DNA of 64,000 nt from Phyllobacterium trifolii (GTDB lineage Bacteria > Pseudomonadota > Alphaproteobacteria > Rhizobiales > Rhizobiaceae), in assembly GCF_014192095.1 (NCBI RefSeq), contig NZ_JACHXN010000014.1:62001-126000 (forward strand), in the 5' to 3' direction. Position 1 is the stretch's first letter, and each line of letters opens with the position of its first letter. A program made the translations under genes and the position numbers. Under the pieces are notes generated by a model, which saw nothing but the letters and a program-made list of their open reading frames with translations, searched no databases and was not told the origin of the DNA. This document shows, in pieces, positions 8,175 to 17,757 of this stretch.

Positions 8175-8586
8175 CGGGGCTTTCCGCCAGTGGCGCTGGC
8201 AGCGTCTTCCCATCTATAACGGCTTCACTCATGAGGAGCGAGTAAAAGGATGGCAACTCCATTGGCATTTGATTGACATTGGTTACCTGGTTCCCCCATC
8301 GGTTTGCTCGGTCTCTGGGTCAACACAAAACGTCCAGTATCATTCCGAGAACTATTATGAGCCCTGGAATCCATATCCGATATGCCGGACCCTTCACCTC
8401 GCGCTTCACAAACGATTTTCTCGACCGGAAGACTGGAAAGCAATCGTTCAAAGGTACGTTCTCACCGGCGAGGAATGGTTTGCGAAGCTTGCGGCGGAGC
8501 CGACTGATTTGGCGGCGCACCTTCGTTCGCTACATGGCGATGCGGTAGCTAATGTTCTCGATCGGCTGCCGGGCATCGAGGCATAA
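8164..8586 (+). CDS. HNH-endonuclease-like small protein with degenerate zinc ligands
   Basis: The frame overlaps the resolvase stop. A TTG at 8164 gives about 140 residues starting KIDGAFRQW; an ATG at 8107 is less likely because it lies inside the resolvase. The core VQYHSENYYEPWNPYPICRTLHLALHKRF resembles the HNH/zinc-finger module whose normal form has a CxxC pair before a His motif and a second CxxC. Here only one cysteine of each pair remains (CSVSG and CRTLH), so metal binding may be altered. Coupling to the resolvase suggests one mobility cassette. Activity is uncertain. Confidence 0.5.
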   Translation: MKIDGAFRQWRWQRLPIYNGFTHEERVKGWQLHWHLIDIGYLVPPSVCSVSGSTQNVQYHSENYYEPWNPYPICRTLHLALHKRFSRPEDWKAIVQRYVLTGEEWFAKLAAEPTDLAAHLRSLHGDAVANVLDRLPGIEA

Positions 8587-8598
8587 CCTCGAAATTTT

Positions 8599-8614
8599 TG
8601 AAACCGGTTGCAAA
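8599..8614 (+). repeat. copy of the island motif
   Basis: TGAAACCGGTTGCAAA, 13 bases after the HNH-like gene stop and 415 bases before hsdM. It is identical to the copy at 20952 and differs by one base from those at 2101 and 17794. Confidence 0.75.
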
Positions 8615-9028
8615 TTCGGTCGCGGCACTCAGTCTCAAACTTGGTGTGCCGCGATACGATCAGCGCCCGGGCTTCGGGTGAGAACACGTGACGAACCGAC
8701 CAGGCATGATCCGTTGCCACAAGCGGCATCACTCATGTTGCAATCTCTGGTCGCGAACGAACCGGGCGAGAGCAGCGATTTGTTGTTGGAGGTGTGGCGT
8801 CAGCCACAGAAATACGACAGGCCCCTGGGATGTCATCCAAGTGCCACCAGCGTCGCACAAGGCTCCTGTACTAGGACATGATCCAGTCCCGAATTCTTGC
8901 AAATCGTTGCAACGGTCCTGGTAGCGGCGGAAATCGTGTCGCTGGTAGCAATTGGCTTGACGACCATGCCATCTTTAATTCTATCAGGTGCACACTGTGG
9001 GACAAAGGAATACGAAAGTGGCCTGTAA
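8615..9028. other. non-coding stretch upstream of the type I R-M operon
   Basis: No convincing gene. Near 8895 a partial motif-like element (TTGCAAATCGTTGCAA) occurs. A short frame ending just before hsdM encodes a hydrophobic peptide without a usable start, possibly a remnant. The hsdM promoter is expected here. Confidence 0.4.
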
Positions 9029-11206
9029 ATGAACGTTCAACTTCATAATCAGCTTAAGTCAGACATCTGGGAAATAGCGAACCGCTTGCGGGGCCCCTAC
9101 CGGCCGCCCCAGTACCGTCTGGTTATGCTGCCGATCGTCGTCCTACGACGTCTCGATTGCTTGCTAGGTCCGAGTAAGGACGCTGTCCTGGCGCAATTCG
9201 AGAAGTTGGCAGCACAGGGCATGCCGGAGGCTGCGATGGAGCGGATACTCGGCAAGGCTGCTGATCCGAAGCGCAAACACCCACTTTACAACACGAGCCG
9301 GTACACCTTCGAGCGTTTGCTTGGCGATCCGGAAAACATAGCGCCGAACCTCGTTTCCTACATCAATGGATTTTCGTCCACGGCGCGGACGATTTTCGAG
9401 CGTTTCAAGTTCACCGACCAGATAGAGAAGCTGGACGCCAGCAACCGGCTCTTCACGATCGTCAAGGCGATGGCCGACGTCGACCTGCACCCGGATCGCA
9501 TCGACAATCTGCAGATGGGATATCTGTTCGAGCATCTGGTCATGCGCTTCAATGAACAGGCCAACGAAGAGGCTGGCGACCACTTCACCCCGCGTGAGGT
9601 CATCCGCTTGATGGCTAACCTCGTCTATACGGGTGAACAGGACGTCTACACACCAGGCATTTTCCGTACCATCTACGATCCTGCCTGCGGTACAGGCGGA
9701 ATGCTGTCGGAGTCTGAGAAGTTAATCCTGGGGCAGAACAGCCAAGCCAATCTTGCTCTGCACGGTCAGGAATACAATGACGAGTCTTGGGCGATCTGTT
9801 GCTCAGATATGCTCATCAAGGACGAGGACACGAAAAACATCGTGCTTGGCGACACGCTGGGCGATGGCAAGACCCGCGACGGGTTCGAGGGTAGCAGCTT
9901 TCATTTCATGCTTGCCAACCCGCCATTTGGCGTGGAGTGGAAGGATCAGAAGGCTGTAGTAGAACGCGAACACAAGGAGATGGGCTTTTCAGGCCGGTTC
10001 GGCGCGGGCCTTCCTGCGATCAATGATGGTTCCCTGCTGTTCTTGCAGCATATGATCGAGAAAATGCACCCTTACAAGGAAGGTGACGAGAACGCTACCG
10101 GCTCAAAGATTGCGGTGGTCTTCAACGGCTCCCCGCTTTTTTCGGGTGATGCGGGATCAGGCCCGTCGAACATCCGCCGCTGGATCATCGAGAACGACTG
10201 GCTCGACGCCATCGTCGCTCTGCCTGACCAGCTTTTCTACAATACGGGCATCTTCACGTATGTCTGGCTTGTCACGAACCGCAAGGCTCCTGAGCGGCGC
10301 GGCAAGGTGCAGTTGATCGATGGCACGCGGTTTTTCCAGCGCATGAGAAAGAGCCTTAACAACAAGCGCAACGAGATCAGCGACGATCAGATCAATGACC
10401 TAACGCGCATCTATGGCAATTTCCGTGATGGCGAAACGGCGGATGTCCGCATCAATGGCGACACAGAAACGCGGGTCGTTTCCCGCTTTTTTAAGAACCA
10501 TGAGTTCGGCTTCCTAAAGGTGACGGTTGAGCAGCCTTTGCGGATGAATTTCGAAGCGACGCCAGCGCGCCTTGCTCAACTGGACGATCAATCCGCCTTC
10601 GCTAATCTGGCCACCTCCAAGAAGCGTAAAGATGAGAAGGCGGCCGCGCGGGAGATCGAGGAAGGCGAAACGCTGCAAGACGCGATTCGCGCGGCCTTGG
10701 CCACACTGGAGGCCAAAGGCCGCTACATGGATCGCGAGGCTTTCGACGCGGACTTGACCCGCGCCTGCAAGCGCGCTGGGTTGAAACTCGCTGCACCAAT
10801 CAAGAAGGCGATCTTCGCTGCTCTGGGTGAGCGCGACCCGGATGCGGAGATTTGCCGCGATAGCAAGGCCAAGGCGGAGCCAGATAGCGAATTGCGCGAC
10901 ACCGAGAACGTTCCGCTACCCGACGGCTCCACGCTGCCGTTGCCCATGCAGTTCGGACCGGACAAGCCCAATGACAAGCTCGTCGACACGTTTCGCGACG
11001 TGATTGACACCTATATGGCGCGCGAGGTGCTGCCGCATGTGGCCGATGCTTGGGTCGATTACGACAAGACCAAAGTCGGTTATGAAATCCCAATCAACCG
11101 CCATTTCTACGTCTACAAGCCGCCGCGCCCGCTCGATGCCATCGAGACGGATATTAGTGCTCTGGAAGGCGAGATTGCTGGCCTGCTCAAGGGGCTCGTT
11201 GCGTGA
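9029..11206 (+). CDS. hsdM: type I restriction-modification methyltransferase subunit
   Basis: A 725-residue N6-adenine DNA methyltransferase. The N-terminal helical HsdM_N region is followed by the S-adenosylmethionine motif (DPACGTGGML, about residue 215) and the catalytic NPPFG at residues 297-301. After the methylase core there is an extra C-terminal helical segment of some 200 residues, making the protein longer than the ~500-residue EcoKI type. Such long HsdM proteins are common with this HsdR type. The last four bases (GTGA) overlap the hsdS start. With HsdS it forms the modification enzyme that protects host DNA. Confidence 0.95.
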   Translation: MNVQLHNQLKSDIWEIANRLRGPYRPPQYRLVMLPIVVLRRLDCLLGPSKDAVLAQFEKLAAQGMPEAAMERILGKAADPKRKHPLYNTSRYTFERLLGDPENIAPNLVSYINGFSSTARTIFERFKFTDQIEKLDASNRLFTIVKAMADVDLHPDRIDNLQMGYLFEHLVMRFNEQANEEAGDHFTPREVIRLMANLVYTGEQDVYTPGIFRTIYDPACGTGGMLSESEKLILGQNSQANLALHGQEYNDESWAICCSDMLIKDEDTKNIVLGDTLGDGKTRDGFEGSSFHFMLANPPFGVEWKDQKAVVEREHKEMGFSGRFGAGLPAINDGSLLFLQHMIEKMHPYKEGDENATGSKIAVVFNGSPLFSGDAGSGPSNIRRWIIENDWLDAIVALPDQLFYNTGIFTYVWLVTNRKAPERRGKVQLIDGTRFFQRMRKSLNNKRNEISDDQINDLTRIYGNFRDGETADVRINGDTETRVVSRFFKNHEFGFLKVTVEQPLRMNFEATPARLAQLDDQSAFANLATSKKRKDEKAAAREIEEGETLQDAIRAALATLEAKGRYMDREAFDADLTRACKRAGLKLAAPIKKAIFAALGERDPDAEICRDSKAKAEPDSELRDTENVPLPDGSTLPLPMQFGPDKPNDKLVDTFRDVIDTYMAREVLPHVADAWVDYDKTKVGYEIPINRHFYVYKPPRPLDAIETDISALEGEIAGLLKGLVA

Positions 11207-12456
11207 AGCCGACCTCAGGAGCATTGCGCTATTTTGCTCGCATTCGGAACGGAACTACCCCCGCCAGCGGTGAAGCCGAATACTGGGATGGCGACGTGAA
11301 GTGGGCCACCCCAGAGGACCTTGGCAAGCTGACTACAGACCGGATCACTGAGACCAAGCGAATGGTCACCGAGAAGGCTGTTGAAGAAAGCAACCTGTCG
11401 ATCCTCCCGATCGGCTCTATAATCATTTCGACGCGAGCACCCATCGGTCACATGGCGATCAACGACGCGCCAATGGCATTCAATCAGGGTTGTCGTGGCA
11501 TCGTTCCCGGCGACCGGGTTTATGGGCCGTTCCTCTACTATTTCCTCAAGTCTCTTGCTCCTGAGCTCAACGCGATGGCCAATGGTACAACATTTGTCGA
11601 ACTGTCTCGCGATGAGCTTGCTGCTGTGCCTGTGGCGTTTCCACCCCTAGAAACCCAGCGGCGGATTGCGCGATTTCTGGATGAGAAGACGTCGCGGATC
11701 GACGGGCTGATCGAGAAGAAACGGGCACTTCTGGATCGGCTTGCCGAAAAGCGTCAGACGCTCATTACCCGCGCCGTCACCAAGGGCCTGAACCCCGACG
11801 CGCCCATGAAGCCCTCCGGCATCGACTGGCTCGGCGGCATTCCTTTACATTGGGAGCGCCAAAGATTGAAAGAGGTTTGCAAAGAGATCATCGACTGTAA
11901 AAACCGCACCCCCCCAAATGTTGATGACGGCGAATATTTCGTGATCCGGACATCTTGTTTGGGCGGTGGCCAGTTTAATCCCGCAGGCGGGTACTGGACG
12001 GACGAAGAGTCGTTTGCCGAATGGACAAAGAAAGGGACGCCACAAGAGAATGACGTTCTAATTAGCCGAGAAGCTCCGATGGGAGAAGCCTGCCTGTTTC
12101 CAGAAGGCTACATGCTTTGTCTTGGTCAACGTATGATGTTGGCACGAGCAGACCCGGACAAAATTCACCCATATTTTCTCTTGCTAAACATATACTCTGA
12201 TGTGGGACGAGAGTTCGTCGATCTTCGGAAAAAAGGGACCACGGTCGGGCATCTACGGGTACCTGAGGTATTCAACTTCCCTGTCATGGTTCCGCCTATC
12301 GCTGAGCAGCGTGAGATTGTTATCGAGTTGCGTCGGCAGTTGGAGAGTCTGCGTGAAGTTGAATGCCGTGTTGCACGGAGCCTTGAGAAGCTTGAAGAAT
12401 ACCGTTCAGCACTTACCACGGCTGCCGTCACAGGCAAGATCGTGGGGCTCCAATGA
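11203..12456 (+). CDS. hsdS: type I restriction-modification specificity subunit
   Basis: A 417-residue HsdS with the usual two-fold layout: target-recognition domain 1 (about residues 1-150), a conserved spacer ending PLETQRRIARFLDEKTSRID with coiled-coil, domain 2 from IPLHWERQRLKEV, and a second spacer (PPIAEQREIVIELRRQLESL). It starts at GTG in a 4-base overlap with hsdM and ends in an ATGA overlap with the next gene. It sets the DNA target shared by methylation and cleavage. The recognition sequence cannot be read from the protein. Confidence 0.95.
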   Translation: MKPTSGALRYFARIRNGTTPASGEAEYWDGDVKWATPEDLGKLTTDRITETKRMVTEKAVEESNLSILPIGSIIISTRAPIGHMAINDAPMAFNQGCRGIVPGDRVYGPFLYYFLKSLAPELNAMANGTTFVELSRDELAAVPVAFPPLETQRRIARFLDEKTSRIDGLIEKKRALLDRLAEKRQTLITRAVTKGLNPDAPMKPSGIDWLGGIPLHWERQRLKEVCKEIIDCKNRTPPNVDDGEYFVIRTSCLGGGQFNPAGGYWTDEESFAEWTKKGTPQENDVLISREAPMGEACLFPEGYMLCLGQRMMLARADPDKIHPYFLLLNIYSDVGREFVDLRKKGTTVGHLRVPEVFNFPVMVPPIAEQREIVIELRRQLESLREVECRVARSLEKLEEYRSALTTAAVTGKIVGLQ

Positions 12457-13397
12457 CGCTGGCAGCCAACACGTATTTCGAGCATCTGAAGGCGTATGTG
12501 AACAGCGAATACGTCGTACACGACGGTTTTGGTGGTAAGGTTGTGTTGACGGAAAAGTATTTTCGTCCGGAAGATGTGAAGCCGCAGGAACGCCGGATTG
12601 AACTCCTGGTGCCGGGGACTGGTATGGCGTTCAAACTCGATCATGACGATTTCGACACCCATAAGAATAAGTCAAAACCGCCGCTGTTTCATTTCCTCGA
12701 TGACAATGCCAAGCCTTGGTCAAAACGCTGCGATTTCGTAGTGTTCTACGTAAACGGTCGTTCCTTCCACGCAGACTGCATCGAGTTCAAGTCGAAGAGC
12801 TTGACCGCCGAAAAGATCGTCCCGCAGCTCAGAGCTGGGATGTGTTGGGTGACCAGCCTCAAGCGTACCATCGAGCATTACACCGGAGACAACCGCAAGA
12901 TTCGGCTGCGCAAGTTCGTTTTCGCCGAGAACGAGAACCCCGGAGCATATCTGGACGCTAACTATGCCGCGCTTGGTGATCCCGATCTCGGACAAGATGA
13001 ATCGATTCCGAAATGGTGGGGCGAGGTCGCTGAACGGATTTTGAAAGAGGACTACTATGGGAAGGCAATCCAGCGGAACGTGGAGGCTCGTGCGAAGTTC
13101 TCGGACGCCCTGATGTCGCCGTTCGCGCTTGTGCGGTTCACCAACGAAACCGGAGACGCGATGCAGGACGTTCTCTCGCTATCGATCCGCACCGGACAGA
13201 CTCAACTCGTTCAGCGCTACGGTCGATACTATGCACTTACCGTAGGCCGGTGGCTCTCCGAGGTCTTTTCGGCGCTTTCATATTTTACTTGTTACACTCA
13301 CAAGATCGATGCTTTCTTTGGCGTTTGGAAATATTTACAAACCTATACTGTAGATGACAGTTTTCTGAAAACGCGCGAGAATTGGCCTTTGGCTTGA
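12453..13397 (+). CDS. unknown protein inserted in the hsd operon, PD-(D/E)xK-like
   Basis: A 314-residue protein starting in an ATGA overlap with hsdS. Residues 90-130 show D94 (CDFVVFY) followed by E111-F-K113 (CIEFKSK) and a downstream Gln (PQLRAG), the order of a PD-(D/E)xK nuclease core. The rest is not recognised. An aromatic-rich C terminus (YFTCYTHKIDAFFGVWKYLQTY) is not hydrophobic enough for a clear membrane helix. The TIR gene starts 11 bases after its stop. The position suggests an accessory function of the R-M locus. The nuclease assignment is by motif only. Confidence 0.55.
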   Translation: MTLAANTYFEHLKAYVNSEYVVHDGFGGKVVLTEKYFRPEDVKPQERRIELLVPGTGMAFKLDHDDFDTHKNKSKPPLFHFLDDNAKPWSKRCDFVVFYVNGRSFHADCIEFKSKSLTAEKIVPQLRAGMCWVTSLKRTIEHYTGDNRKIRLRKFVFAENENPGAYLDANYAALGDPDLGQDESIPKWWGEVAERILKEDYYGKAIQRNVEARAKFSDALMSPFALVRFTNETGDAMQDVLSLSIRTGQTQLVQRYGRYYALTVGRWLSEVFSALSYFTCYTHKIDAFFGVWKYLQTYTVDDSFLKTRENWPLA

Positions 13398-13408
13398 TTG
13401 GGGGACGT

Positions 13409-14116
13409 ATGGCCAGAAAGTACTATGACGGAATTGACGCACTCAAGGCCATGATCGCGGCACTAGGGCTGAAAGGGATGTGGTCGGAGCCGAACGACTG
13501 CCACCGGTTCGACTCTCAGCGCGGTGGCGTACTTCTATTTTGGCAGGGTACAGGCACAGTTTCAATTCAGGGCAAGTCACCTGGCAAAGAAGACATCGAA
13601 GCGGCTTTCGACGGTGAGCAGCCAGTTGCGGCACCAACAGTAGCCAAGCCCGATGGGCCTAGCAAAAAGGTCTTCGTCGTCTACGGACACGACGAAGCAG
13701 CGCGCACCCAACTCGATGCGATGTTGCGTCGATGGGGTTTGGAACCTGTAATTCTCGATCAGCTACCTTCGAAGGGGCAAACGATTATCGAGAAATTGGA
13801 GGACTACACAGAAGACGTGGGATTCGGCGTTATTCTCGCTACCCCTGACGATTTTGGATACCCGAAGGATCACGAGGATCAGAAAGCCTACCGAGCTCGG
13901 CAGAATGTTGTGCTTGAGTTGGGAATGCTGCTCGTGAAACTTGGCCGCCCGAAAGTGGCGATCCTGCTTGGCAATCAAGTGGATATGGAACGCCCCTCCG
14001 ATATTCAAGGGCTTATCTACATACCCTTCAAAGAAAATTTGCAGAAGGAAGCGGGAACGTTGCTAGCCAAAGAAATGGCGGCACAGGGCTACACCATTGA
14101 CGTGGCAAAGCTCTAA
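13409..14116 (+). CDS. TIR-domain (CAP12/Pycsar-effector-like) protein
   Basis: A 235-residue protein. ATG 13409 has a GGGGGA Shine-Dalgarno just upstream, so the longer in-frame extension was not used. Residues about 1-70 form a small N-terminal domain (KYYDGIDALKAMIAALGLKG, then FWQGTGTVSIQGK) seen with such proteins. From residue 90 comes a TIR-like nucleotide-binding domain: KKVFVVYGHDEAARTQL, VILATPDDFG, and the catalytic-type Glu E170 in NVVLELGML. Related TIR domains cleave NAD+ in anti-phage systems. It lies between hsdS and hsdR, 1 base before the hsdR ATG. Activity as an NADase is inferred from the family. Confidence 0.8.
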   Translation: MARKYYDGIDALKAMIAALGLKGMWSEPNDCHRFDSQRGGVLLFWQGTGTVSIQGKSPGKEDIEAAFDGEQPVAAPTVAKPDGPSKKVFVVYGHDEAARTQLDAMLRRWGLEPVILDQLPSKGQTIIEKLEDYTEDVGFGVILATPDDFGYPKDHEDQKAYRARQNVVLELGMLLVKLGRPKVAILLGNQVDMERPSDIQGLIYIPFKENLQKEAGTLLAKEMAAQGYTIDVAKL

Positions 14117-14117
14117 C

Positions 14118-17100
14118 ATGGCGGGGCATACTGAAAACGACTTCGAGACTGCGATTGAAGCCGGGTTGATCGGAGCGGGTGGCTATGCCATGCGCTCGCC
14201 TACCGCCTATAACGAGGCGCTCGCCCTTTTCCCCGAGGACGTCACCGGCTTCCTGAAGGACAGTCAAGCGGCGAAGTGGGCGCAGCTTGAAGCCTTGCTG
14301 GGGACAAAGACCGAAGCGAGCGCGCTCGACAGCCTCGCTAAGGAACTTGACATCAAGGGCACGCTGCACGTCCTGCGGCATGGCTTCAAATGCTACGGGA
14401 AAACCTTCCGGTTGGCCTATTTCCGACCGAACTCCGGCATGAATCGCGAGGCCGCCGCGTACTATGCCGCCAACCGGCTAACCATCACACGGCAGGTCGC
14501 CTTCATCTCGGTTATGAAAAACGCAGACGGCAAGAACCGGCGCTGCATCATCGACGTGACGCTGAGCCTGAATGGCCTGCCCGTGGCCACAGCTGAACTG
14601 AAAAACCCGCTAACCGGACAGCGCGCGGCGGACGCAGTACGCCAATATTGTGACGCCCGCGACGAACGTGATTTGCTATTCGCCTTCAAGAAACGCGCGC
14701 TAGTGCATTTTGCGGTGGACCCGGACGAGGTGTGGATGACCACGCGCCTCAAAGGCAAGGAAACCGTGTTCCTACCCTTTAATCGGGGCAACAATCACGG
14801 TGCCGGGAATCCGCCTGTCGAAGGCAATTGGAAGACTCACTATCTCTGGGACGAGGTGCTACAGGTCGATAGCCTGATGGACATTCTGCAACGCTTCATG
14901 CACCTGGAAGTGAAGGAGCGGCAGGTCAAGACCGACAAGGGCGTACGCACCATCCGCAAAGAAACTATGGTCTTCCCGCGCTATCACCAGCTTGATGCGG
15001 TCCGGAGGCTTGTAGCCCATGCGCGCGCGAATGGCTCCGGGTGCAACTACCTTATCCAGCACTCGGCGGGATCGGGCAAATCCAACTCCATCGCATGGCT
15101 CGCGCATCGGCTGTCGAGCCTGCACAACGCCAATGATGAGAAGGTGTTTCACTCGGTGGTGGTCGTCACCGACAGGCGCGTACTTGACCAGCAATTGCAG
15201 AACACGATCTACCAGTTCGAGCACAAGACTGGCGTGGTCGAGAAGATCGATGAGGATACCCAGCAGCTTGCCCGCTCGCTTTCGAATGGTACTCCCATTG
15301 TCATCACAACGATCCAGAAATTTCCCTTCATCTCGCAGGCGCTATCCACGCTGGAAGGCAAAGGACGGGCAGTAAGTATCGACACAGCGGGTAAGCGGTT
15401 TGCTGTAATTGTGGACGAGGCGCATTCCTCGCAAAGTGGCGAGACTGCGATGGCCCTCAAGGGTATGCTCAATAAGGACGGGATTGAAGCCGCGATTGCG
15501 GCACAGATGTCGGACGAGGAGGATGGCGATCTTTCTGAAGAAGCCAAGGCGGCGGTGCTGCGCGATGCGCTGAAACGCACGCGTCAGCCCAATCTCAGCT
15601 TCTTCGCTTTTACCGCCACGCCGAAGTTCAAAACCAAGACTCTATTTGACGAGCCAGGACCTTCGGGTACTTCGCCATTTCACGAGTACACCATGCGGCA
15701 GGCCATCGACGAAGGCTTCATTATGGATGTTCTCCTGAACTACACGACTTACAAGCGTTTCTTCGGCCTCATCAAGCAGGTGGAGAACGACCCAGAGGTG
15801 CCGCGCAAAAAGGCGGCGAAGGCACTGACGCGGTATCTGGAACTGCACCCGGTCAACATCGACCAGGTCGTTTCGGTTATCGTGGAGCACTTCCGGCTCT
15901 ATGTCATGCACGAGCTCGGGGGGCGGGCCAAAGCGATGGTCGTCACCGGCTCGCGGCTCGCTGCCGTCAAATACAAGCTGGCGTTCGACCGCTATATCAA
16001 GGACCACGGATATGCGGGCATCCGCTCGCTAGTAGCCTTCTCAGGCACGGTGGAAGACCCGGAAGACCCCGGCTCCTCCTACAGCGAAGTCGCGATGAAT
16101 GACGGGCTGGCCGAAAGCGAACTGCCCGAGACTTTCGAGCGCGACGACTACCGCGTGCTCCTAGTCGCCGAGAAATACCAGACAGGCTTCGATCAGCCGC
16201 TCTTGCAGACAATGTATGTGGTCAAGCGGCTCGCCGGGGTTCAAGCGGTGCAGACCCTATCCCGGCTTAACCGCATGGCACCTGGCAAGGCGCGAACCTT
16301 CGTGCTCGATTTCGCCAACGAGGAAGACGACATCTACAAGGCTTTCAAGCCATATTACGAGGCCACGCCCGTTGGCGAGAACGCCGATCCGCACCGCCTC
16401 TCCGAATTGCAGCACAAGCTATTGGAATGGGCAATCTTTGCCCCAAGTGACGTCAACGCTTTTGCCGAGGTGTGGTATCGGGGCAAGCGCGATCACTCCG
16501 CGACCGACCATCGTCTCATGAACGCCGTGCTTGATAGCGTTGTACAGCGGTTCCTTGATCGGGAAGAACCGCAGCAGGAGGAATTTCGTGGCCAACTGAC
16601 TGCATATCGCAATCTTTACGCGTTCCTCTCACAGATCATCCCTTATCAGGACAGCGAGCTTGAAAAGCTATACGCTTTCGTTCGGAACCTGATCGCCAAG
16701 CTTCCACCCCCCGGCGAGGGTCAAGCCTTCGCGCTGGATGATGAAGTTTCCTTACGGTTCTTTCGCCTCCAGCAGATGACCGAAGGCTCAATCGACCTAT
16801 CAGAAGGCGAGGTCGATCCGCTTAAGGGACCGACGGACGTCGGTACAGCCCGCGCGCACGACGAGGACATTGCTCTGTCTAGTCTCGTCGACAAGCTCAA
16901 CGAGCGCTTCGGTACGGCCTTTACAACAGCCGATCAACTGTTCTTCGACCAGATACGGGCCAGTGCCGAAGAGGACGAAAAAATCGTTGAGGCTGCCAAG
17001 GCGAACAACCTCGCCAACTTCTCGTCATACCTCGAACGCATGATGGATGAGCTTTTCATCGACCGCATGGAAGGCAACGAGGAAATCTTCTCAAGGGTGA

Positions 17101-17189
17101 TGACAGACAAGGAGTTTCGGTCTGCGGCCCACGAGCATCTTGCGGGTGAAATCTTCCGGCGAGTAAGGAATCCAGACGCTACCCAATAA
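14118..17189 (+). CDS. hsdR: type I restriction endonuclease/translocase subunit
   Basis: A 1023-residue HsdR, intact. ATG 14118 directly follows the TIR gene stop. The N-terminal PD-(D/E)xK nuclease is visible (DVTLSLNGLPVATAELKNP, near residues 150-170). The SF2 translocase has Walker A (SAGSGKS, K321), a DEAH box (VDEAHSSQSGE) and motif III (FTATPK). Motif VI-type residues are near VQTLSRLNRMAPGK. The C-terminal helical domain binds the methylase complex. It cuts unmodified DNA after ATP-driven translocation. All parts needed for a working type I enzyme are present in this operon. Confidence 0.95.
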   Translation: MAGHTENDFETAIEAGLIGAGGYAMRSPTAYNEALALFPEDVTGFLKDSQAAKWAQLEALLGTKTEASALDSLAKELDIKGTLHVLRHGFKCYGKTFRLAYFRPNSGMNREAAAYYAANRLTITRQVAFISVMKNADGKNRRCIIDVTLSLNGLPVATAELKNPLTGQRAADAVRQYCDARDERDLLFAFKKRALVHFAVDPDEVWMTTRLKGKETVFLPFNRGNNHGAGNPPVEGNWKTHYLWDEVLQVDSLMDILQRFMHLEVKERQVKTDKGVRTIRKETMVFPRYHQLDAVRRLVAHARANGSGCNYLIQHSAGSGKSNSIAWLAHRLSSLHNANDEKVFHSVVVVTDRRVLDQQLQNTIYQFEHKTGVVEKIDEDTQQLARSLSNGTPIVITTIQKFPFISQALSTLEGKGRAVSIDTAGKRFAVIVDEAHSSQSGETAMALKGMLNKDGIEAAIAAQMSDEEDGDLSEEAKAAVLRDALKRTRQPNLSFFAFTATPKFKTKTLFDEPGPSGTSPFHEYTMRQAIDEGFIMDVLLNYTTYKRFFGLIKQVENDPEVPRKKAAKALTRYLELHPVNIDQVVSVIVEHFRLYVMHELGGRAKAMVVTGSRLAAVKYKLAFDRYIKDHGYAGIRSLVAFSGTVEDPEDPGSSYSEVAMNDGLAESELPETFERDDYRVLLVAEKYQTGFDQPLLQTMYVVKRLAGVQAVQTLSRLNRMAPGKARTFVLDFANEEDDIYKAFKPYYEATPVGENADPHRLSELQHKLLEWAIFAPSDVNAFAEVWYRGKRDHSATDHRLMNAVLDSVVQRFLDREEPQQEEFRGQLTAYRNLYAFLSQIIPYQDSELEKLYAFVRNLIAKLPPPGEGQAFALDDEVSLRFFRLQQMTEGSIDLSEGEVDPLKGPTDVGTARAHDEDIALSSLVDKLNERFGTAFTTADQLFFDQIRASAEEDEKIVEAAKANNLANFSSYLERMMDELFIDRMEGNEEIFSRVMTDKEFRSAAHEHLAGEIFRRVRNPDATQ

Positions 17190-17430
17190 TACCAATGGTC
17201 CCAACATGTACCGCGCCTGAGTTGATCGAATGTAGGGACGTGCGCATACTTGGTGCATTCAGCATCACGTGAAGTCTTCCCACTCAAAGCAAGGTCGCTG
17301 TTTGTCTACGCTCCAGACAGGACAAGTTGAGGCACGTCTATGAGCTGTGAAATGGCGCGTGCGTCTTGGGCATTGCAATCAGGGCAATACACGACCAGGG
17401 TTAGTCGGAGGAATGCAACGGGAGACGCCA

Positions 17431-17703
17431 ATGAGGGGATACACGAAACATCGCAAAAGTACAAACGGACGTATGGAGGTTGAGGGCCTCAGAATAGACC
17501 ATAGCAATGGTGAAATAGTTATCCGCGCCCGCGAGAGCAGAAACAAAGATCGGGGCGTCGATATCCGCGTGTTCCTAGATGCTGACGATGCTGTAAAGCT
17601 CGTCTTATTACTTGGTGAGAACAACGAGATATTCCGACTTGCAGTGAAGGCCGAACTTGCACGGCTCGATTATAAACAAGCTCGGGATGCTGCTGCGGAA
17701 TAA
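17431..17703 (+). CDS. small hypothetical protein, about 90 aa
   Basis: Chosen start ATG 17431 has a GGAGA six bases upstream; ATG 17413 and a longer frame from 17347 are alternatives. The product is charged, with alternating strands (MEVEGLRIDHSNGEIVIRARES and GVDIRVFLDADDAVKLVLLL) and a C-terminal helix (FRLAVKAELARLDYKQARDA). No family is recognised. It lies downstream of hsdR and just before the first large repeat copy. Confidence 0.5.
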   Translation: MRGYTKHRKSTNGRMEVEGLRIDHSNGEIVIRARESRNKDRGVDIRVFLDADDAVKLVLLLGENNEIFRLAVKAELARLDYKQARDAAAE

Positions 17704-17757
17704 GCATTCTCTCAGATAGAGGACGCGTTTTTGGGCCGAAAGCAGTCCTTTTGGCAA

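Noticed and set aside
8878-9028. Possible short coding remnant before hsdM
   Set aside because: One frame gives a hydrophobic peptide and another starts at ATG 8878, but neither has a ribosome-binding site or a recognisable match.
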